From Pseudomonas sp. GM78 (lineage in GTDB: Bacteria; Pseudomonadota; Gammaproteobacteria; Pseudomonadales; Pseudomonadaceae), in assembly GCF_000282475.1 (NCBI RefSeq), contig NZ_AKJF01000147.1, positions 1 through 54,866 on the forward strand: a stretch of DNA of 54,866 nucleotides, written 5' to 3'. Positions within the stretch are counted from its first letter, which is position 1, and every line of letters starts with the position of its first letter. The notes beneath the pieces are model-generated. The model was not told where the DNA came from. It made no database searches and saw nothing but the letters and a program-made list of their open reading frames with translations. Both the position numbers and the translations under genes were made by a program. Below are positions 1 to 8,025 of this stretch, piece after piece.

Positions 1-31
1 TGCCGAGCCCTAGCGAGGCACCGAGTGGTGG

Positions 32-92
32 GGCAAAGCCTTTTGGTTCCTTTTTGGCGTTTGAAAAAGGGACTCGCCGTAAGGGCGAAACC
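32..92. repeat. Left copy of 61-bp terminal inverted repeat
   Basis: This 61-bp stretch is the exact reverse complement of 54806-54866 at the other end of the window. It begins GGCAAAGCC and ends GGGCGAAACC. Beyond the perfect part, patchy similarity continues inward (AGCCGCC on both sides). The sequence resembles a dispersed intergenic repeat that I recall from many Pseudomonas genomes, where it is often mis-annotated as short hypothetical ORFs. No coding function is inferred. Confidence 0.85.
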
Positions 93-126
93 GCCAGCCG
101 CCACCACCGAAGAAACGGATAAGCTC

Positions 127-150
127 CCAATCCAATCCAATCCAATCCAT
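127..150. repeat. CCAAT pentanucleotide tandem repeat
   Basis: Four perfect CCAAT units followed by a partial fifth (CCAT) lie in the intergenic region downstream of otnC. The tract is outside any supported gene. It may vary in unit number between strains by slippage, but nothing suggests a regulatory role. Confidence 0.75.
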
Positions 151-185
151 ACACATAACGTCAAGCTTAAGTGAACAGCATTGCT

Positions 186-285
186 TGTAGGAGCGAGCCT
201 GCTCGCGAAAAACCTGAGAGCGCCGCAGGGTGTCAGGCTTCCAGCGTTTTCGTTGTCGTCCATCGCGAGCAGGCTCGCTCCTACA
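186..285. repeat. REPIN: two inverted REP palindromes
   Basis: A 23-bp REP sequence at 186-208 (starts TGTAGGAGCG) recurs as its exact reverse complement at 263-285, with a 54-bp spacer. This REP doublet layout is that of a REPIN, a non-autonomous element mobilised by RAYT transposases in Pseudomonas. No RAYT gene lies in the window. It sits just downstream of otnC and, with the terminal repeat and the CCAAT tract, fills the gene-free first 311 bases. Confidence 0.85.
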
Positions 286-311
286 AATGCATTTAGCGTA
301 AGGCCCGGGGG

Positions 312-950
312 TTACCACCGCACGCCAAACACTTCGCGCAGCTCATCCAGTGCGGCCTGGTCGAGCGGGGTTGGCTTGGGGTTGCTCATCAGCCAGAGGC
401 GTGCCGTTTCTTCCAGCTCTTCCAGGGCATAGCTCGCCTTCGACACCGAGCTTTCCCAGACCACCGGACCCAGGCGCTCGAGCATGACCCCGCGCACGCT
501 GTTGGCCAGTTGCGCCACCCGCTCGGCGACCTTCGGCGAGCCCGGACGCTCATAGGCGATCAACGGGATGTGCCCGACCTTCATCACCTGATAGGGCGTC
601 AGCGGCGGCAGGATGTCATCCTGCTGCCAGACCCCGGCCAGCGTCAACGCCACCAGGTGTGTGGAGTGGGTGTGGACCACGCCGCCGACACCCGGGTTGC
701 GATCATAGACCTCCCGGTGCAAGGCCAGGGTCTTCGACGGTTTGTCGCCGCTGACCCATTCCCCTGCCAGGTTGACCTTGGAGAGGGCGGCCGGATCCAG
801 GCGGCCCAGGCACGCGTCCGTGGGCGTGATCAGCCAGCCATCGTCGAGCCGGGCGCTGATGTTGCCGGCACTGCCTACCGTGTAGCCACGGCTGTACAAC
901 TGGCCGCCGACGTCACAGATTTCTTCGCGCAGGGCGTTTTCGTTGCTCAT
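312..950 (-). CDS. otnC: 3-oxo-tetronate 4-phosphate decarboxylase (class II aldolase family)
   Basis: A 212-residue class II aldolase/adducin protein of usual OtnC length. OtnC converts 3-oxo-tetronate 4-phosphate to dihydroxyacetone phosphate and CO2, the last step of four-carbon acid-sugar breakdown. Seen: SAGNIS near residue 27, metal ligands in HTHS (His93 and His95), and the OtnC-like ELEETARL tail. Odd: the third metal-binding His expected in the family motif NHGPVV is missing; here it reads ERLGPVV with Leu160. The start overlaps the otnK stop (ATGA), indicating translational coupling. The neighbours otnK and denD support the assignment. Activity is uncertain because of the lost ligand. 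Confidence 0.85.
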   Translation of the reverse strand: MSNENALREEICDVGGQLYSRGYTVGSAGNISARLDDGWLITPTDACLGRLDPAALSKVNLAGEWVSGDKPSKTLALHREVYDRNPGVGGVVHTHSTHLVALTLAGVWQQDDILPPLTPYQVMKVGHIPLIAYERPGSPKVAERVAQLANSVRGVMLERLGPVVWESSVSKASYALEELEETARLWLMSNPKPTPLDQAALDELREVFGVRW

Positions 951-2239
951 GCTTGATCTCCCGCCAGATGTTTCAGCGCCTTGGCGAAAAAGTCGGGGCC
1001 ACCGAAGTTGCCGGACTTGAGCGCCAGGGCCAGGGGTTCACCGGGTGTGCTGACGCAAGCGGGCACGCCCGGATCAATTTGCGCACCGATCTGCAAGAGC
1101 TGGATACCCAGCGCTTGCACCACGGCCCCGGAGGTTTCCCCGCCGGCGACCACAAAGCGCCGCACACCGGCCTGGCGCAGTCCGCTGGCTATCCGGCCCA
1201 TGGCCTGCTCGACCATATTGCCCGCGCGCTCGGTACCCAGCTCACGTTGTACGGTCTTGACCTCATCCGGGGAGCTGGTGGCGTAGATCAGCACCGTTTC
1301 TGCCGAGTCAGCGGCGAAGGCCAGTGCCTGTTCGATAACCGGCGCTCCCGCAGCCAAGGCCAACGGGTCAATCCGAAAGGCCGGACGACCTGCCTGCAGC
1401 CAGCTCGCCACTTGCCCGTTGGTGGCTTGCGAAGCGCTGCCCGCGAGCACCACTTCGCCGCCGTCGACCTTAGGCACTAGAGCGGCGTCCAGGTCGCGCA
1501 GTTTACCCGCCCGACGGAAGTTGTCCGGTAAGCCCAGCGCCAGCCCCGAACCGCCCGTCAGCAGGGCAAGACCGGCGCAGGCTTCGCCCAACAGGTGCAG
1601 TTCGGCATCGGACACGGCATCGGCGATCGCCATGCGCACACCCTCGGCGCGAAGCTGCGTCATGCGGGCGCGAATGCTTTCTACACCCCTGGACACCGTG
1701 TCATGTCGCAGCAGGCCGACCTTGCCCTGGCTCTGCGCTTGCAGCACCCGAACCAGGTTGGCGTCGGTCATCGGTGTCAGCGGGTGATGCTGCATGCCCG
1801 ACTCGCTGAGCAGTTGGTCCTGGACGAACAAATGCCCGCGAAAGACCGTGCGCCCGTTTTCCGGGAAGGCGGGGCACGCCAGGGTGAAATCACTGCCCAG
1901 CGCGTCCAGCAGCGCTTCGCTCACCGGGCCGATGTTGCCGGCAGCGGTAGAGTCGAACGTCGAGCAGTACTTGAAGAAAATCTGTTCGCAGCCACGCTCA
2001 CGCAACCAGCGCAGCGCTTCGAGCGAGGCCTCCACGGCGTCGGTGGCCGGCACGGTCCGGGACTTCAGGGCGATGACGATCGCGTCGGCGTCGAGTTGTT
2101 CGGCAACCTCGGCACCGGGTATGCCGATGCTTTGCACGGTGCGCATACCGCCGCGCACCAGCATGTTGGCAAGGTCTGTCGCACCGGTGAAATCGTCAGC
2201 GATGCAGCCCAGCAGAGGGCGGGCAGGGGCATTCAACAT
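947..2239 (-). CDS. otnK: 3-oxo-tetronate kinase (DUF1537 family)
   Basis: A 430-residue four-carbon acid-sugar kinase. The N-terminal substrate domain opens with IADDFTGATD near residue 12, and the C-terminal nucleotide domain carries GGETSG and KSGNFGG, hallmarks of the family. It phosphorylates 3-oxo-tetronate at O4 to feed OtnC. I chose the ATG at 2239 because AGGAGG lies 8 bases before it; an in-frame ATG at 2263 would add 8 residues. It sits between denD (20-base gap) and otnC (4-base overlap) in a minus-strand operon. Confidence 0.88.
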   Translation of the reverse strand: MLNAPARPLLGCIADDFTGATDLANMLVRGGMRTVQSIGIPGAEVAEQLDADAIVIALKSRTVPATDAVEASLEALRWLRERGCEQIFFKYCSTFDSTAAGNIGPVSEALLDALGSDFTLACPAFPENGRTVFRGHLFVQDQLLSESGMQHHPLTPMTDANLVRVLQAQSQGKVGLLRHDTVSRGVESIRARMTQLRAEGVRMAIADAVSDAELHLLGEACAGLALLTGGSGLALGLPDNFRRAGKLRDLDAALVPKVDGGEVVLAGSASQATNGQVASWLQAGRPAFRIDPLALAAGAPVIEQALAFAADSAETVLIYATSSPDEVKTVQRELGTERAGNMVEQAMGRIASGLRQAGVRRFVVAGGETSGAVVQALGIQLLQIGAQIDPGVPACVSTPGEPLALALKSGNFGGPDFFAKALKHLAGDQA

Positions 2240-2259
2240 GTCGAGCTCCTCCTTTGGGT

Positions 2260-3234
2260 TCATCCGGGCAGATATTCAGTCATGTACTGCTTGATCACAG
2301 CGCGGAAATCCTCATCCGCGGTGAAGCCCAGGTCCCGCGAGTAGGTGGCGCAAAAGGACCCTGGCCACGAACCGACGATGCGCTCGATCGCCGGATTGCG
2401 CTCCAGGCTGATCCGCGCGGCCACGTTTTCACCGGCGACCTGGCGCAGGGCATCGATCATCTGTTCGACGGTAATCGACAGGCCTGGCATGTTGATCACC
2501 CGACCCTCGGTCATCTGCTCGCCGGCCAGCTCATGACCATGGATCAGGTTGGCGATCGCCTGTGCTGGCGACATCAGCCAGAGCCGCATATCGAGGGGCA
2601 CCGGGCAAACGCTGGATTGGCCATTGAGCGGTTCGCGGATGATCCCGCTGGCAAAGCTGGAAGCGGCCAGGTTGGGTTTGCCCGGGCGCACCACGATGGT
2701 CGGCATGCGCAGGCTGCGACCATCGACAAAACCGCGCCGGCTATAGTCGGCGAGCAGCAGGTCGTTCATGGCCTTTTGCGTGCCATAGGAACTCTGCGGT
2801 GCCCACACCTGATCATCGCGCACGCGTTCCGGCAGTTGCCCGCCGAATACCGCGACGGAGCTGGTCATCACCCATTTCGGGCAGGTGCCGAGCTGGCGAA
2901 TGCGTTCGAGCATGTTCTGGGTCGCGGTGAAGTTGATGCGCATGCCCAGTTCGAAGTCGGCCTCCGCCTGGCTGGAAACCACCGCAGCCAAATGGAAGAT
3001 GCTGTCGGTGCTGGCGTCGATCAGGCTGTCGAGCACTTCAGGGTTGGCGATATCGCCACACACCACCGTTACCCGCGGATCATCGATGCCCTCCAGCGCG
3101 ACCATGTCGAAGGCGATGATTTGCCCGATGGGTTGGGACTGGCCTGCACGGTCGGTGAGCGAGCCACGCAGCAGCAGGGCCTGGATCAGGCGGCGGCCAA
3201 GGAAGCCGGCTGCACCGGTCACGAGAATTTTCAT
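2260..3234 (-). CDS. denD: D-erythronate dehydrogenase-like NAD-dependent epimerase/dehydratase
   Basis: A 324-residue extended short-chain dehydrogenase. It has an N-terminal GAAGFLG nucleotide-binding loop directly after the start and a YGTQK catalytic Tyr/Lys motif near residue 148. In known pathways DenD oxidises D-erythronate at C2. The start at 3234 has GGAG 8 bases upstream; the longer reading adds four residues. It lies between the MFS gene and otnK on the same strand. The isomerase OtnI, which normally links DenD to OtnK, is not in this window. The substrate could therefore be a different tetronate. Confidence 0.75.
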   Translation of the reverse strand: MKILVTGAAGFLGRRLIQALLLRGSLTDRAGQSQPIGQIIAFDMVALEGIDDPRVTVVCGDIANPEVLDSLIDASTDSIFHLAAVVSSQAEADFELGMRINFTATQNMLERIRQLGTCPKWVMTSSVAVFGGQLPERVRDDQVWAPQSSYGTQKAMNDLLLADYSRRGFVDGRSLRMPTIVVRPGKPNLAASSFASGIIREPLNGQSSVCPVPLDMRLWLMSPAQAIANLIHGHELAGEQMTEGRVINMPGLSITVEQMIDALRQVAGENVAARISLERNPAIERIVGSWPGSFCATYSRDLGFTADEDFRAVIKQYMTEYLPG

Positions 3235-3249
3235 GAGTTGCTCCAAACG

Positions 3250-4560
3250 TCAACGGTTGACGAGTTTTCCGGGAATTCTGAAGACCAGCAGGGCGCCGAG
3301 GAACAGTGCGCTTGCCATCACATACATGCCGATCGTGGTACTGTGGGTCGTGTCTTTGAGGAAACCCATCAGGTACGGCGAGACGAAGCCCGCCAGGTTG
3401 CCCCAGGAGTTGATCAGGGCAATGCCGGCGGCTGCGGCGGTGCCGCCGAGGAAGGCCGTTGGCAGGCTCCAGAACAGCGGCAGGGTGCTCATGGCGCCCA
3501 TGGAGCCCAGGGTCAGGCCGATCATCGAAATGGTGAAGTTGTCGCTCCAGGTAGCGGAGATGAACAGCCCGATACCGCCCAGCACCGCGGTCAGCGCCAG
3601 GTGCCAGCGACGCTCGCGCAATCGGTCGGCGCTACGCGACACCAGGATCATGGTCATCGCGGCGGCGGCATACGGGATGGCGGTGAGCATGCCGACCTGC
3701 AAGACATCGCTGACGCCAGCCTGGCGGATCAGCGTCGGCAACCAGAAGCCCACGGTGTAGAAGCCGGCGATCATGCAGAAATAGATGGCCGTCAGCAGCC
3801 AGATGCGCGGCTGCAGGAACACCTCTTTGAGGCTGTGGGTTTGATGGCCAGCGGTCTCGGCGTCGATGCGCGTCTGCAGCAGGGTTTTCTCTTCCCGGGT
3901 GAGCCAGCCTGCACTGGAGATGCGGTCGCTGAGGCAGAAGATCACCAGGATGCCGACGGCGATCGAAGGCAGCCCTTCGAGAAAGAACAGCCATTGCCAG
4001 CCGGCAAACCCATGGTCACCGTTGAAGGCGCTCATGATCCAGCCGGACAGGGGCGCACCGATCAGTCCCGAGAGCGGCACGGCCGTGGCGAACAGGGCGT
4101 ACATCTTGCCGCGACGATGGGTCGGGAACCAGTAGGACAGGTAGAGGATGACGCCCGGGTAGAACCCGGCCTCGGCGATCCCCAGCAGGAAACGCATGAT
4201 GTAGAAGGACATCGGCGTGCTGACCAGCGCCATGGCCGAGGAGATGATGCCCCAGGTGATCATGATGCGCGCGATCCACAACCGCGCACCGACGCGATGC
4301 AGGATCAGGTTGCTGGGAATTTCCACGAGGAAGTAGGCAATGAAGAAAATCCCTGCGCCAAGACCGTAGACGGCCTCGGAAAACTGCAGATCGTCGGACA
4401 TCTGCAATTTGGCGAAACCCACGTTCACCCGATCCAGATAGGCGACGAGGTAACACAGCAGCAGCAACGGCAGGGTACGCCACGCGGCTTTGCGATACGC
4501 AAGGTCCTCGAAGCGATCGACGGGCACGGTGGTGCCGGTTTGAATCACTGATTCAGTCAT
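3250..4560 (-). CDS. MFS transporter, anion:cation symporter (ACS) family
   Basis: A 436-residue inner-membrane carrier with about 12 hydrophobic helices. The opening helix ends in YLDRVNVGFAK, typical of the ACS family (tartrate, glucarate and phthalate-type permeases). A cytoplasmic loop near the middle separates two six-helix halves. As the first gene of the otn/den operon it is likely the uptake system for the sugar acid (inferred from position). The operator-like palindrome at 4638-4654 is 78 bases upstream of its start. Confidence 0.85.
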   Translation of the reverse strand: MTESVIQTGTTVPVDRFEDLAYRKAAWRTLPLLLLCYLVAYLDRVNVGFAKLQMSDDLQFSEAVYGLGAGIFFIAYFLVEIPSNLILHRVGARLWIARIMITWGIISSAMALVSTPMSFYIMRFLLGIAEAGFYPGVILYLSYWFPTHRRGKMYALFATAVPLSGLIGAPLSGWIMSAFNGDHGFAGWQWLFFLEGLPSIAVGILVIFCLSDRISSAGWLTREEKTLLQTRIDAETAGHQTHSLKEVFLQPRIWLLTAIYFCMIAGFYTVGFWLPTLIRQAGVSDVLQVGMLTAIPYAAAAMTMILVSRSADRLRERRWHLALTAVLGGIGLFISATWSDNFTISMIGLTLGSMGAMSTLPLFWSLPTAFLGGTAAAAGIALINSWGNLAGFVSPYLMGFLKDTTHSTTIGMYVMASALFLGALLVFRIPGKLVNR

Positions 4561-4637
4561 GTGTTTCCCCCATCCTTATTTTTGTAGTGGGTGACGTTGT
4601 TTTTATCGGACTTACATGAAGATCGGTTTTTTATCAT

Positions 4638-4654
4638 AATACGTCATACGAATT
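4638..4654. promoter_or_regulatory. Candidate GntR/FadR operator between MFS and regulator genes
   Basis: AATACGTCATACGAATT is a 17-bp palindrome around a central CAT with one mismatch. It contains CGTNNNACG, matching the GTNNNAC core bound by many FadR-type GntR proteins. It lies in the 162-base divergent gap between the sugar-acid operon (start 4560) and the regulator gene (start 4723), so it could control both. Confidence 0.6.
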
Positions 4655-4722
4655 CAAGGAGCAGAATCCAGAGGGGACGACGGGTCTAAAATGCAGTACC
4701 GTTCACCGATTTGAGCCCAGAG

Positions 4723-5505
4723 ATGCCTATGCCTACTCCTGACAAATCCCCCTGTTCCGCCGAGGCGCTGGCCGTTTTGAAGGACTCCGCCAAGGGCACG
4801 CTGTCCGATCAGGTGACGGCGGCCCTGAAGGCCTACATCGCCAATGGCGAAGTGCTGCCGGGCGCTCGTCTGCCCACCGAGCCCGTGCTCTCGGAGCGTT
4901 TCGGGGTGAGCAGGACGGTCATCCGCGAGGCGATCTCACGCCTGAAATCAGCCGGGCTGGTCGAAGTTCGCCAAGGCAGCGGCACCGTCGTCAGCGAAGG
5001 CGCGCACATCAAGGCGTTCACCATCGACCTGGACGTCAGCGGGTCGATCGAGGCAGTGTTGCGGGTTACCGAACTGCGCCGCGGCATCGAAGGGGAGGCG
5101 GCGGCACTGGCGGCACAGCGGCATTCGCCGGCGCAACTGGAGGCCATCCACCAGGCGCTCAAGGCCATCGATGCCGCCGAGCAGGCGGGGCGCGATGGCG
5201 TCGAGGAAGACCTGGCGTTCCATCACTCCATTTCCAGGGCAACGGGCAATCCGCTGTACCCGTCACTGCACGAGTTCATCGCGCAGTACATCAAGGAAGC
5301 GATCCGCATCACCCGCTCCAACGAGGAACGCCGCCACGACCTGGCCAGGACGGTGCATGTCGAACACTCCGCCGTGTACGAGGCCATCGCCGCACGAGAC
5401 CCTGAAGGCGCGCGCCATGCCGCCCTTAACCACATCAACAATGCGGTCGAGCGGCTCAAGAGTGCCGATCCGGCGTTCTGGCAGAATCCGGGGGCGAGAA
5501 CCTAG
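4723..5505 (+). CDS. FadR-subfamily GntR transcriptional regulator
   Basis: About 260 residues. The N-terminal winged helix-turn-helix has LPTEPVLSERFGVSRTVIRE and a VRQGSGTVV wing; the C-terminal FCD ligand domain has Asp and His positions fitting a metal and carboxylate pocket (EDLAFHHSI, HVEHSAVY). It diverges from the otn/den operon, so the likely effector is a tetronate or a pathway intermediate. The start is uncertain: TTG at 4711, ATG at 4723 or ATG at 4729 are all in frame, with only a weak ribosome site. ATG 4723 is chosen. Confidence 0.85.
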   Translation: MPMPTPDKSPCSAEALAVLKDSAKGTLSDQVTAALKAYIANGEVLPGARLPTEPVLSERFGVSRTVIREAISRLKSAGLVEVRQGSGTVVSEGAHIKAFTIDLDVSGSIEAVLRVTELRRGIEGEAAALAAQRHSPAQLEAIHQALKAIDAAEQAGRDGVEEDLAFHHSISRATGNPLYPSLHEFIAQYIKEAIRITRSNEERRHDLARTVHVEHSAVYEAIAARDPEGARHAALNHINNAVERLKSADPAFWQNPGART

Positions 5506-5521
5506 TAGCACCGCGCGCGTC

Positions 5522-5770
5522 ATGCATCGGTTGTTGGCCGTTGGCGGCTCCATTGCCGAAGCCTTCAACCAGATCTATATCTTCGAGCGCGCCTGCCAGG
5601 CTCAGGTGGCTGCATTGGCTGGTGGGCAATCGCTGCGTTTCCCCTCAAAAGACGTCTGCGAACTCACGGCCAGGCAGTTGGCCGCCGAGATTCGAGACAA
5701 TCTTCACCTGTTGGCCTGGGAAGCTGCGTTGCGACTGATCGATGAGCAGAAATCCGATTATTGCGCCTGA
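5522..5770 (+). pseudogene. C-terminal remnant of a class II aldolase/adducin gene
   Basis: Eighty-two codons translate to LLAVGGSIAEAF, followed by FERACQAQVAALAGG. This is the classic C-terminal part of about 260-residue class II aldolase proteins, starting right after where the NHG metal motif would be. The upstream two thirds are absent. The frame differs from the preceding GntR gene, which ends 16 bases earlier, so it is not an extension of it. It looks like a deletion scar of a gene once next to the regulator. No start signal was recognised. Confidence 0.75.
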
Positions 5771-5838
5771 GTGATTTCTGCCCCCGGATTATGGTGAACG
5801 CCTTGTCCCGACAGCAAAGCGCAGAGCAACGGGTCGCT

Positions 5839-6771
5839 TCAGCCTGCGCTGTGAAATCCGGGCAAAACGTATTCGGCAATTTCTTCAACCACCTCCACAA
5901 GGGGGCGTTCGCTGTGACGCAGATGCAGGCCAATATGCTGCACACCCGCTTCACGCAGTGCCTCCAGCTCTGCAATGAGCGCCATACGCCCGCCACGACC
6001 ACCGAAGCGCAGCGGTTTCATCGGCGCATAAGGATCGGCTTCAAGGTCCAGATGCAGGAAGGTGATATAGGGTTTGTCAGCACCTACTTCACGCCAGAGA
6101 CCAACGCGCCGACGATGTTCCTGTGGTGTTCCAGGGTAGGCGAGCCAGCCATCCATGTGCTCTCCAATCCAATTGGGTGATTGTTGGCCAAGTCCGGCAA
6201 CCAGCAAGGGAACGCGCTCTTCACGCTGTGGCAAGAGTTGAGCGCCTTCCGGCAGGCGTCCAGTGCCCTGGCTTTTCAGCAGTTCCACGGCACTGCGAAA
6301 ATGTGCTCCCCGTTGGTTGTAGTCGACTCCGAACAGCGGGTATTCCATCGGCCGATCGCCACTGGCCACGCCCAGTAGCAGGCGACCTTCACTCAGTTCG
6401 TCGATGCTATTGGCCGCCTTGAGGGTTAACCAGGGTTGTCGAAGCGGCAACACCACCGCGGCGGTGCCCAGCATGATGTTTTCAGTGACGCCGGCTAGAT
6501 AGCCCAAGTAGGAAAAGGTCTCGAAAACCTGGGCGGCATCTCCAAAGTTCGGGTCATACATCGGCACGTCACGCACCCACAGTGCTCGAAATCCACTGGT
6601 GTCCGCCAATCGGGCCAATTGGGCGTGTTGCTTCAGGTCAGGAACGCCAAAGGGTCGTTTCTCTGCCATGCGCAAGTGTTGGCCCGATTTCGACCAATCA
6701 TTGTCCAGTGGCAATTCCAGCCCGATGGAGAAGTGGGTGGATCCCAGCAAACGTTGAAAGTGTGAGTTCAT
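5839..6771 (-). CDS. Luciferase-like (LLM class) flavin-dependent oxidoreductase
   Basis: A 310-residue TIM-barrel protein of the bacterial-luciferase superfamily. Visible family segments are SGFRALWVRDVP near residue 57, VTENIMLGTAAVVLPLRQP and GRLLLGVASGDRPMEYP. Members use reduced FMN or F420 on aldehydes, sulfonates or other small molecules; the substrate here is unknown. The start at 6771 is preceded by AGGAGACTTC; a longer reading to 6867 adds 32 residues that do not look like the family. It stands alone between the aldolase remnant and the DJ-1 gene's terminator. The 200-odd bases upstream hold no gene and presumably its promoter. Confidence 0.85.
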   Translation of the reverse strand: MNSHFQRLLGSTHFSIGLELPLDNDWSKSGQHLRMAEKRPFGVPDLKQHAQLARLADTSGFRALWVRDVPMYDPNFGDAAQVFETFSYLGYLAGVTENIMLGTAAVVLPLRQPWLTLKAANSIDELSEGRLLLGVASGDRPMEYPLFGVDYNQRGAHFRSAVELLKSQGTGRLPEGAQLLPQREERVPLLVAGLGQQSPNWIGEHMDGWLAYPGTPQEHRRRVGLWREVGADKPYITFLHLDLEADPYAPMKPLRFGGRGGRMALIAELEALREAGVQHIGLHLRHSERPLVEVVEEIAEYVLPGFHSAG

Positions 6772-6980
6772 GAAGTCTCCTGTGCCTGCACAATCCAGGG
6801 CAGCGCTTTGGGTGAATGCCGACAGTATCGGCGCCCCCTGTTGGGAGAAAAATGCACCGACAGGCACAATAGTTTTGACCTGAATGCACTATTGGACGAC
6901 TTCCTTTGTGGAGGCAGTAGTGATTGCCAAGGGAGCAGGTTCAGGGAGGAGCTCACTGCGAAGCTCTTTACTCAAGACTC

Positions 6981-7011
6981 ACAAAAACGCCGCTCATTGA
7001 GCGGCGTATTT
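6981..7011 (-). terminator. Rho-independent terminator of the DJ-1/PfpI gene
   Basis: A 9-bp perfect stem (ACGCCGCTC paired with GAGCGGCGT, loop ATT, 6987-7007) is followed on the minus strand by a run of five T. It begins about 30 bases beyond the stop codon of the 7040-7900 gene. Confidence 0.85.
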
Positions 7012-7039
7012 TCAATGCAAAAACGATAGCTTGAATCGA

Positions 7040-7900
7040 TCAGCCTTTTGCCTGGTTCGGGGACTTGAGTCGCTCGACTATGACCTTGCCCACGTCCAGC
7101 GCTGAAGCCGGATTTTGCCCGGTCACCAATTCGCGGTCGATGACGATATGAGGAGCCCACGCAGCAGTGTTGCTGCTGTATACGCCTCCGGCTTTTTCAA
7201 GGGCGGTTTGCGGATAGAACTTCATGGCCCCCCCGTTCAGTAGTCCCTTGGCCAGTTCCTCTTCCTGGTTGCTGATGACGGTGAACTTGTATCCGGCGTA
7301 GGTCCAGTCCGGCGTGGCGGTTTCGGTGCCGGATTCGAGCTTGTGAGTGAAGGTCGTCGGGTCGGACAGGGTAGACAGCAGGGCAATCGGACCATGGCAG
7401 ACGAGGGCGGTTGTCTTGTTGTTTGCATGGAAGTTGTTCAGCAGTTTGCCCAACGCGGAGCTGCGCAGCAGATCCTGCATCGGTGCGTGGCCACCGGGTA
7501 CATAGATAGCATCGAAATGCTCGTAGCCAATCTGTTCGACGCGCGACAGGCTGATGACAGGAGACTCACCCGCAGAGGTGATCTTGAGGCGTTCAAGCAA
7601 CGCCTTGTGCTCCTCCAGTGCCGTCACGTCATTGTTGAAATACATCTTGTCGCTGGAGGACTTGTCCAGCGTTGGCGCGTTGCCCGTCGGCGTTGCAAAG
7701 GTCACCGAATGCCCGGCATCAAGCAGCAGTTTCACAGGTTGCATCAATTCGTTCAGGTAAAAACCAGTCGCAAAGACTTTCTTGTCCTTGAGGTCGAGGT
7801 GGTCTGAATCTGACAGAACGACCAATACGTTGCCGGCCTGAGCGTTGAAGGCCGTAGTGCAAATGGTCATTGCCAGGGCGAGTCGGGTAATGGGGCGCAT
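7040..7900 (-). CDS. Exported DJ-1/PfpI-type glutamine amidotransferase-like protein
   Basis: A 286-residue protein with a signal peptide (hydrophobic stretch ending FNAQA, cleavage near residue 22) and a DJ-1/PfpI fold. The nucleophile elbow reads LVCHGP and the acid/oxyanion segment YVPGGHAPM precedes it. The closest architecture is the Hsp31/HchA-like type 1 GATase family, which includes glyoxalase III and protein deglycases. Most relatives are cytoplasmic, so the export signal is notable. A LysR gene is transcribed divergently 125 bases away and is the likely regulator. Function probably concerns reactive carbonyls (inference). Confidence 0.85.
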   Translation of the reverse strand: MRPITRLALAMTICTTAFNAQAGNVLVVLSDSDHLDLKDKKVFATGFYLNELMQPVKLLLDAGHSVTFATPTGNAPTLDKSSSDKMYFNNDVTALEEHKALLERLKITSAGESPVISLSRVEQIGYEHFDAIYVPGGHAPMQDLLRSSALGKLLNNFHANNKTTALVCHGPIALLSTLSDPTTFTHKLESGTETATPDWTYAGYKFTVISNQEEELAKGLLNGGAMKFYPQTALEKAGGVYSSNTAAWAPHIVIDRELVTGQNPASALDVGKVIVERLKSPNQAKG

Positions 7901-8025
7901 GGGATTTCCGAACAGTGGAGGTTGTGTTCGATCAGCAGTCGACTGATCGTTGATACAACTATATTCATGCCTCCCTGGGCGATAAACTTGCTCAGAAGAA
8001 AAGCACTTGTTCTTTGGAGGTAAAG

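Noticed and set aside
186-285. Possible CRISPR-like repeat pair
   Set aside because: Only two copies, in inverted rather than direct orientation, with no cas genes; REPIN structure explains it.
10-318. A 102-codon minus-strand frame at the left edge
   Set aside because: It is read through the terminal repeat, the CCAAT tract and the REPIN; frames of this kind are common mis-annotations of dispersed repeats.
2254-4551. A 765-codon open frame on the plus strand
   Set aside because: Antisense shadow of denD and the MFS transporter; low-complexity Gly/Asp/His/Gln composition and no recognisable motif.
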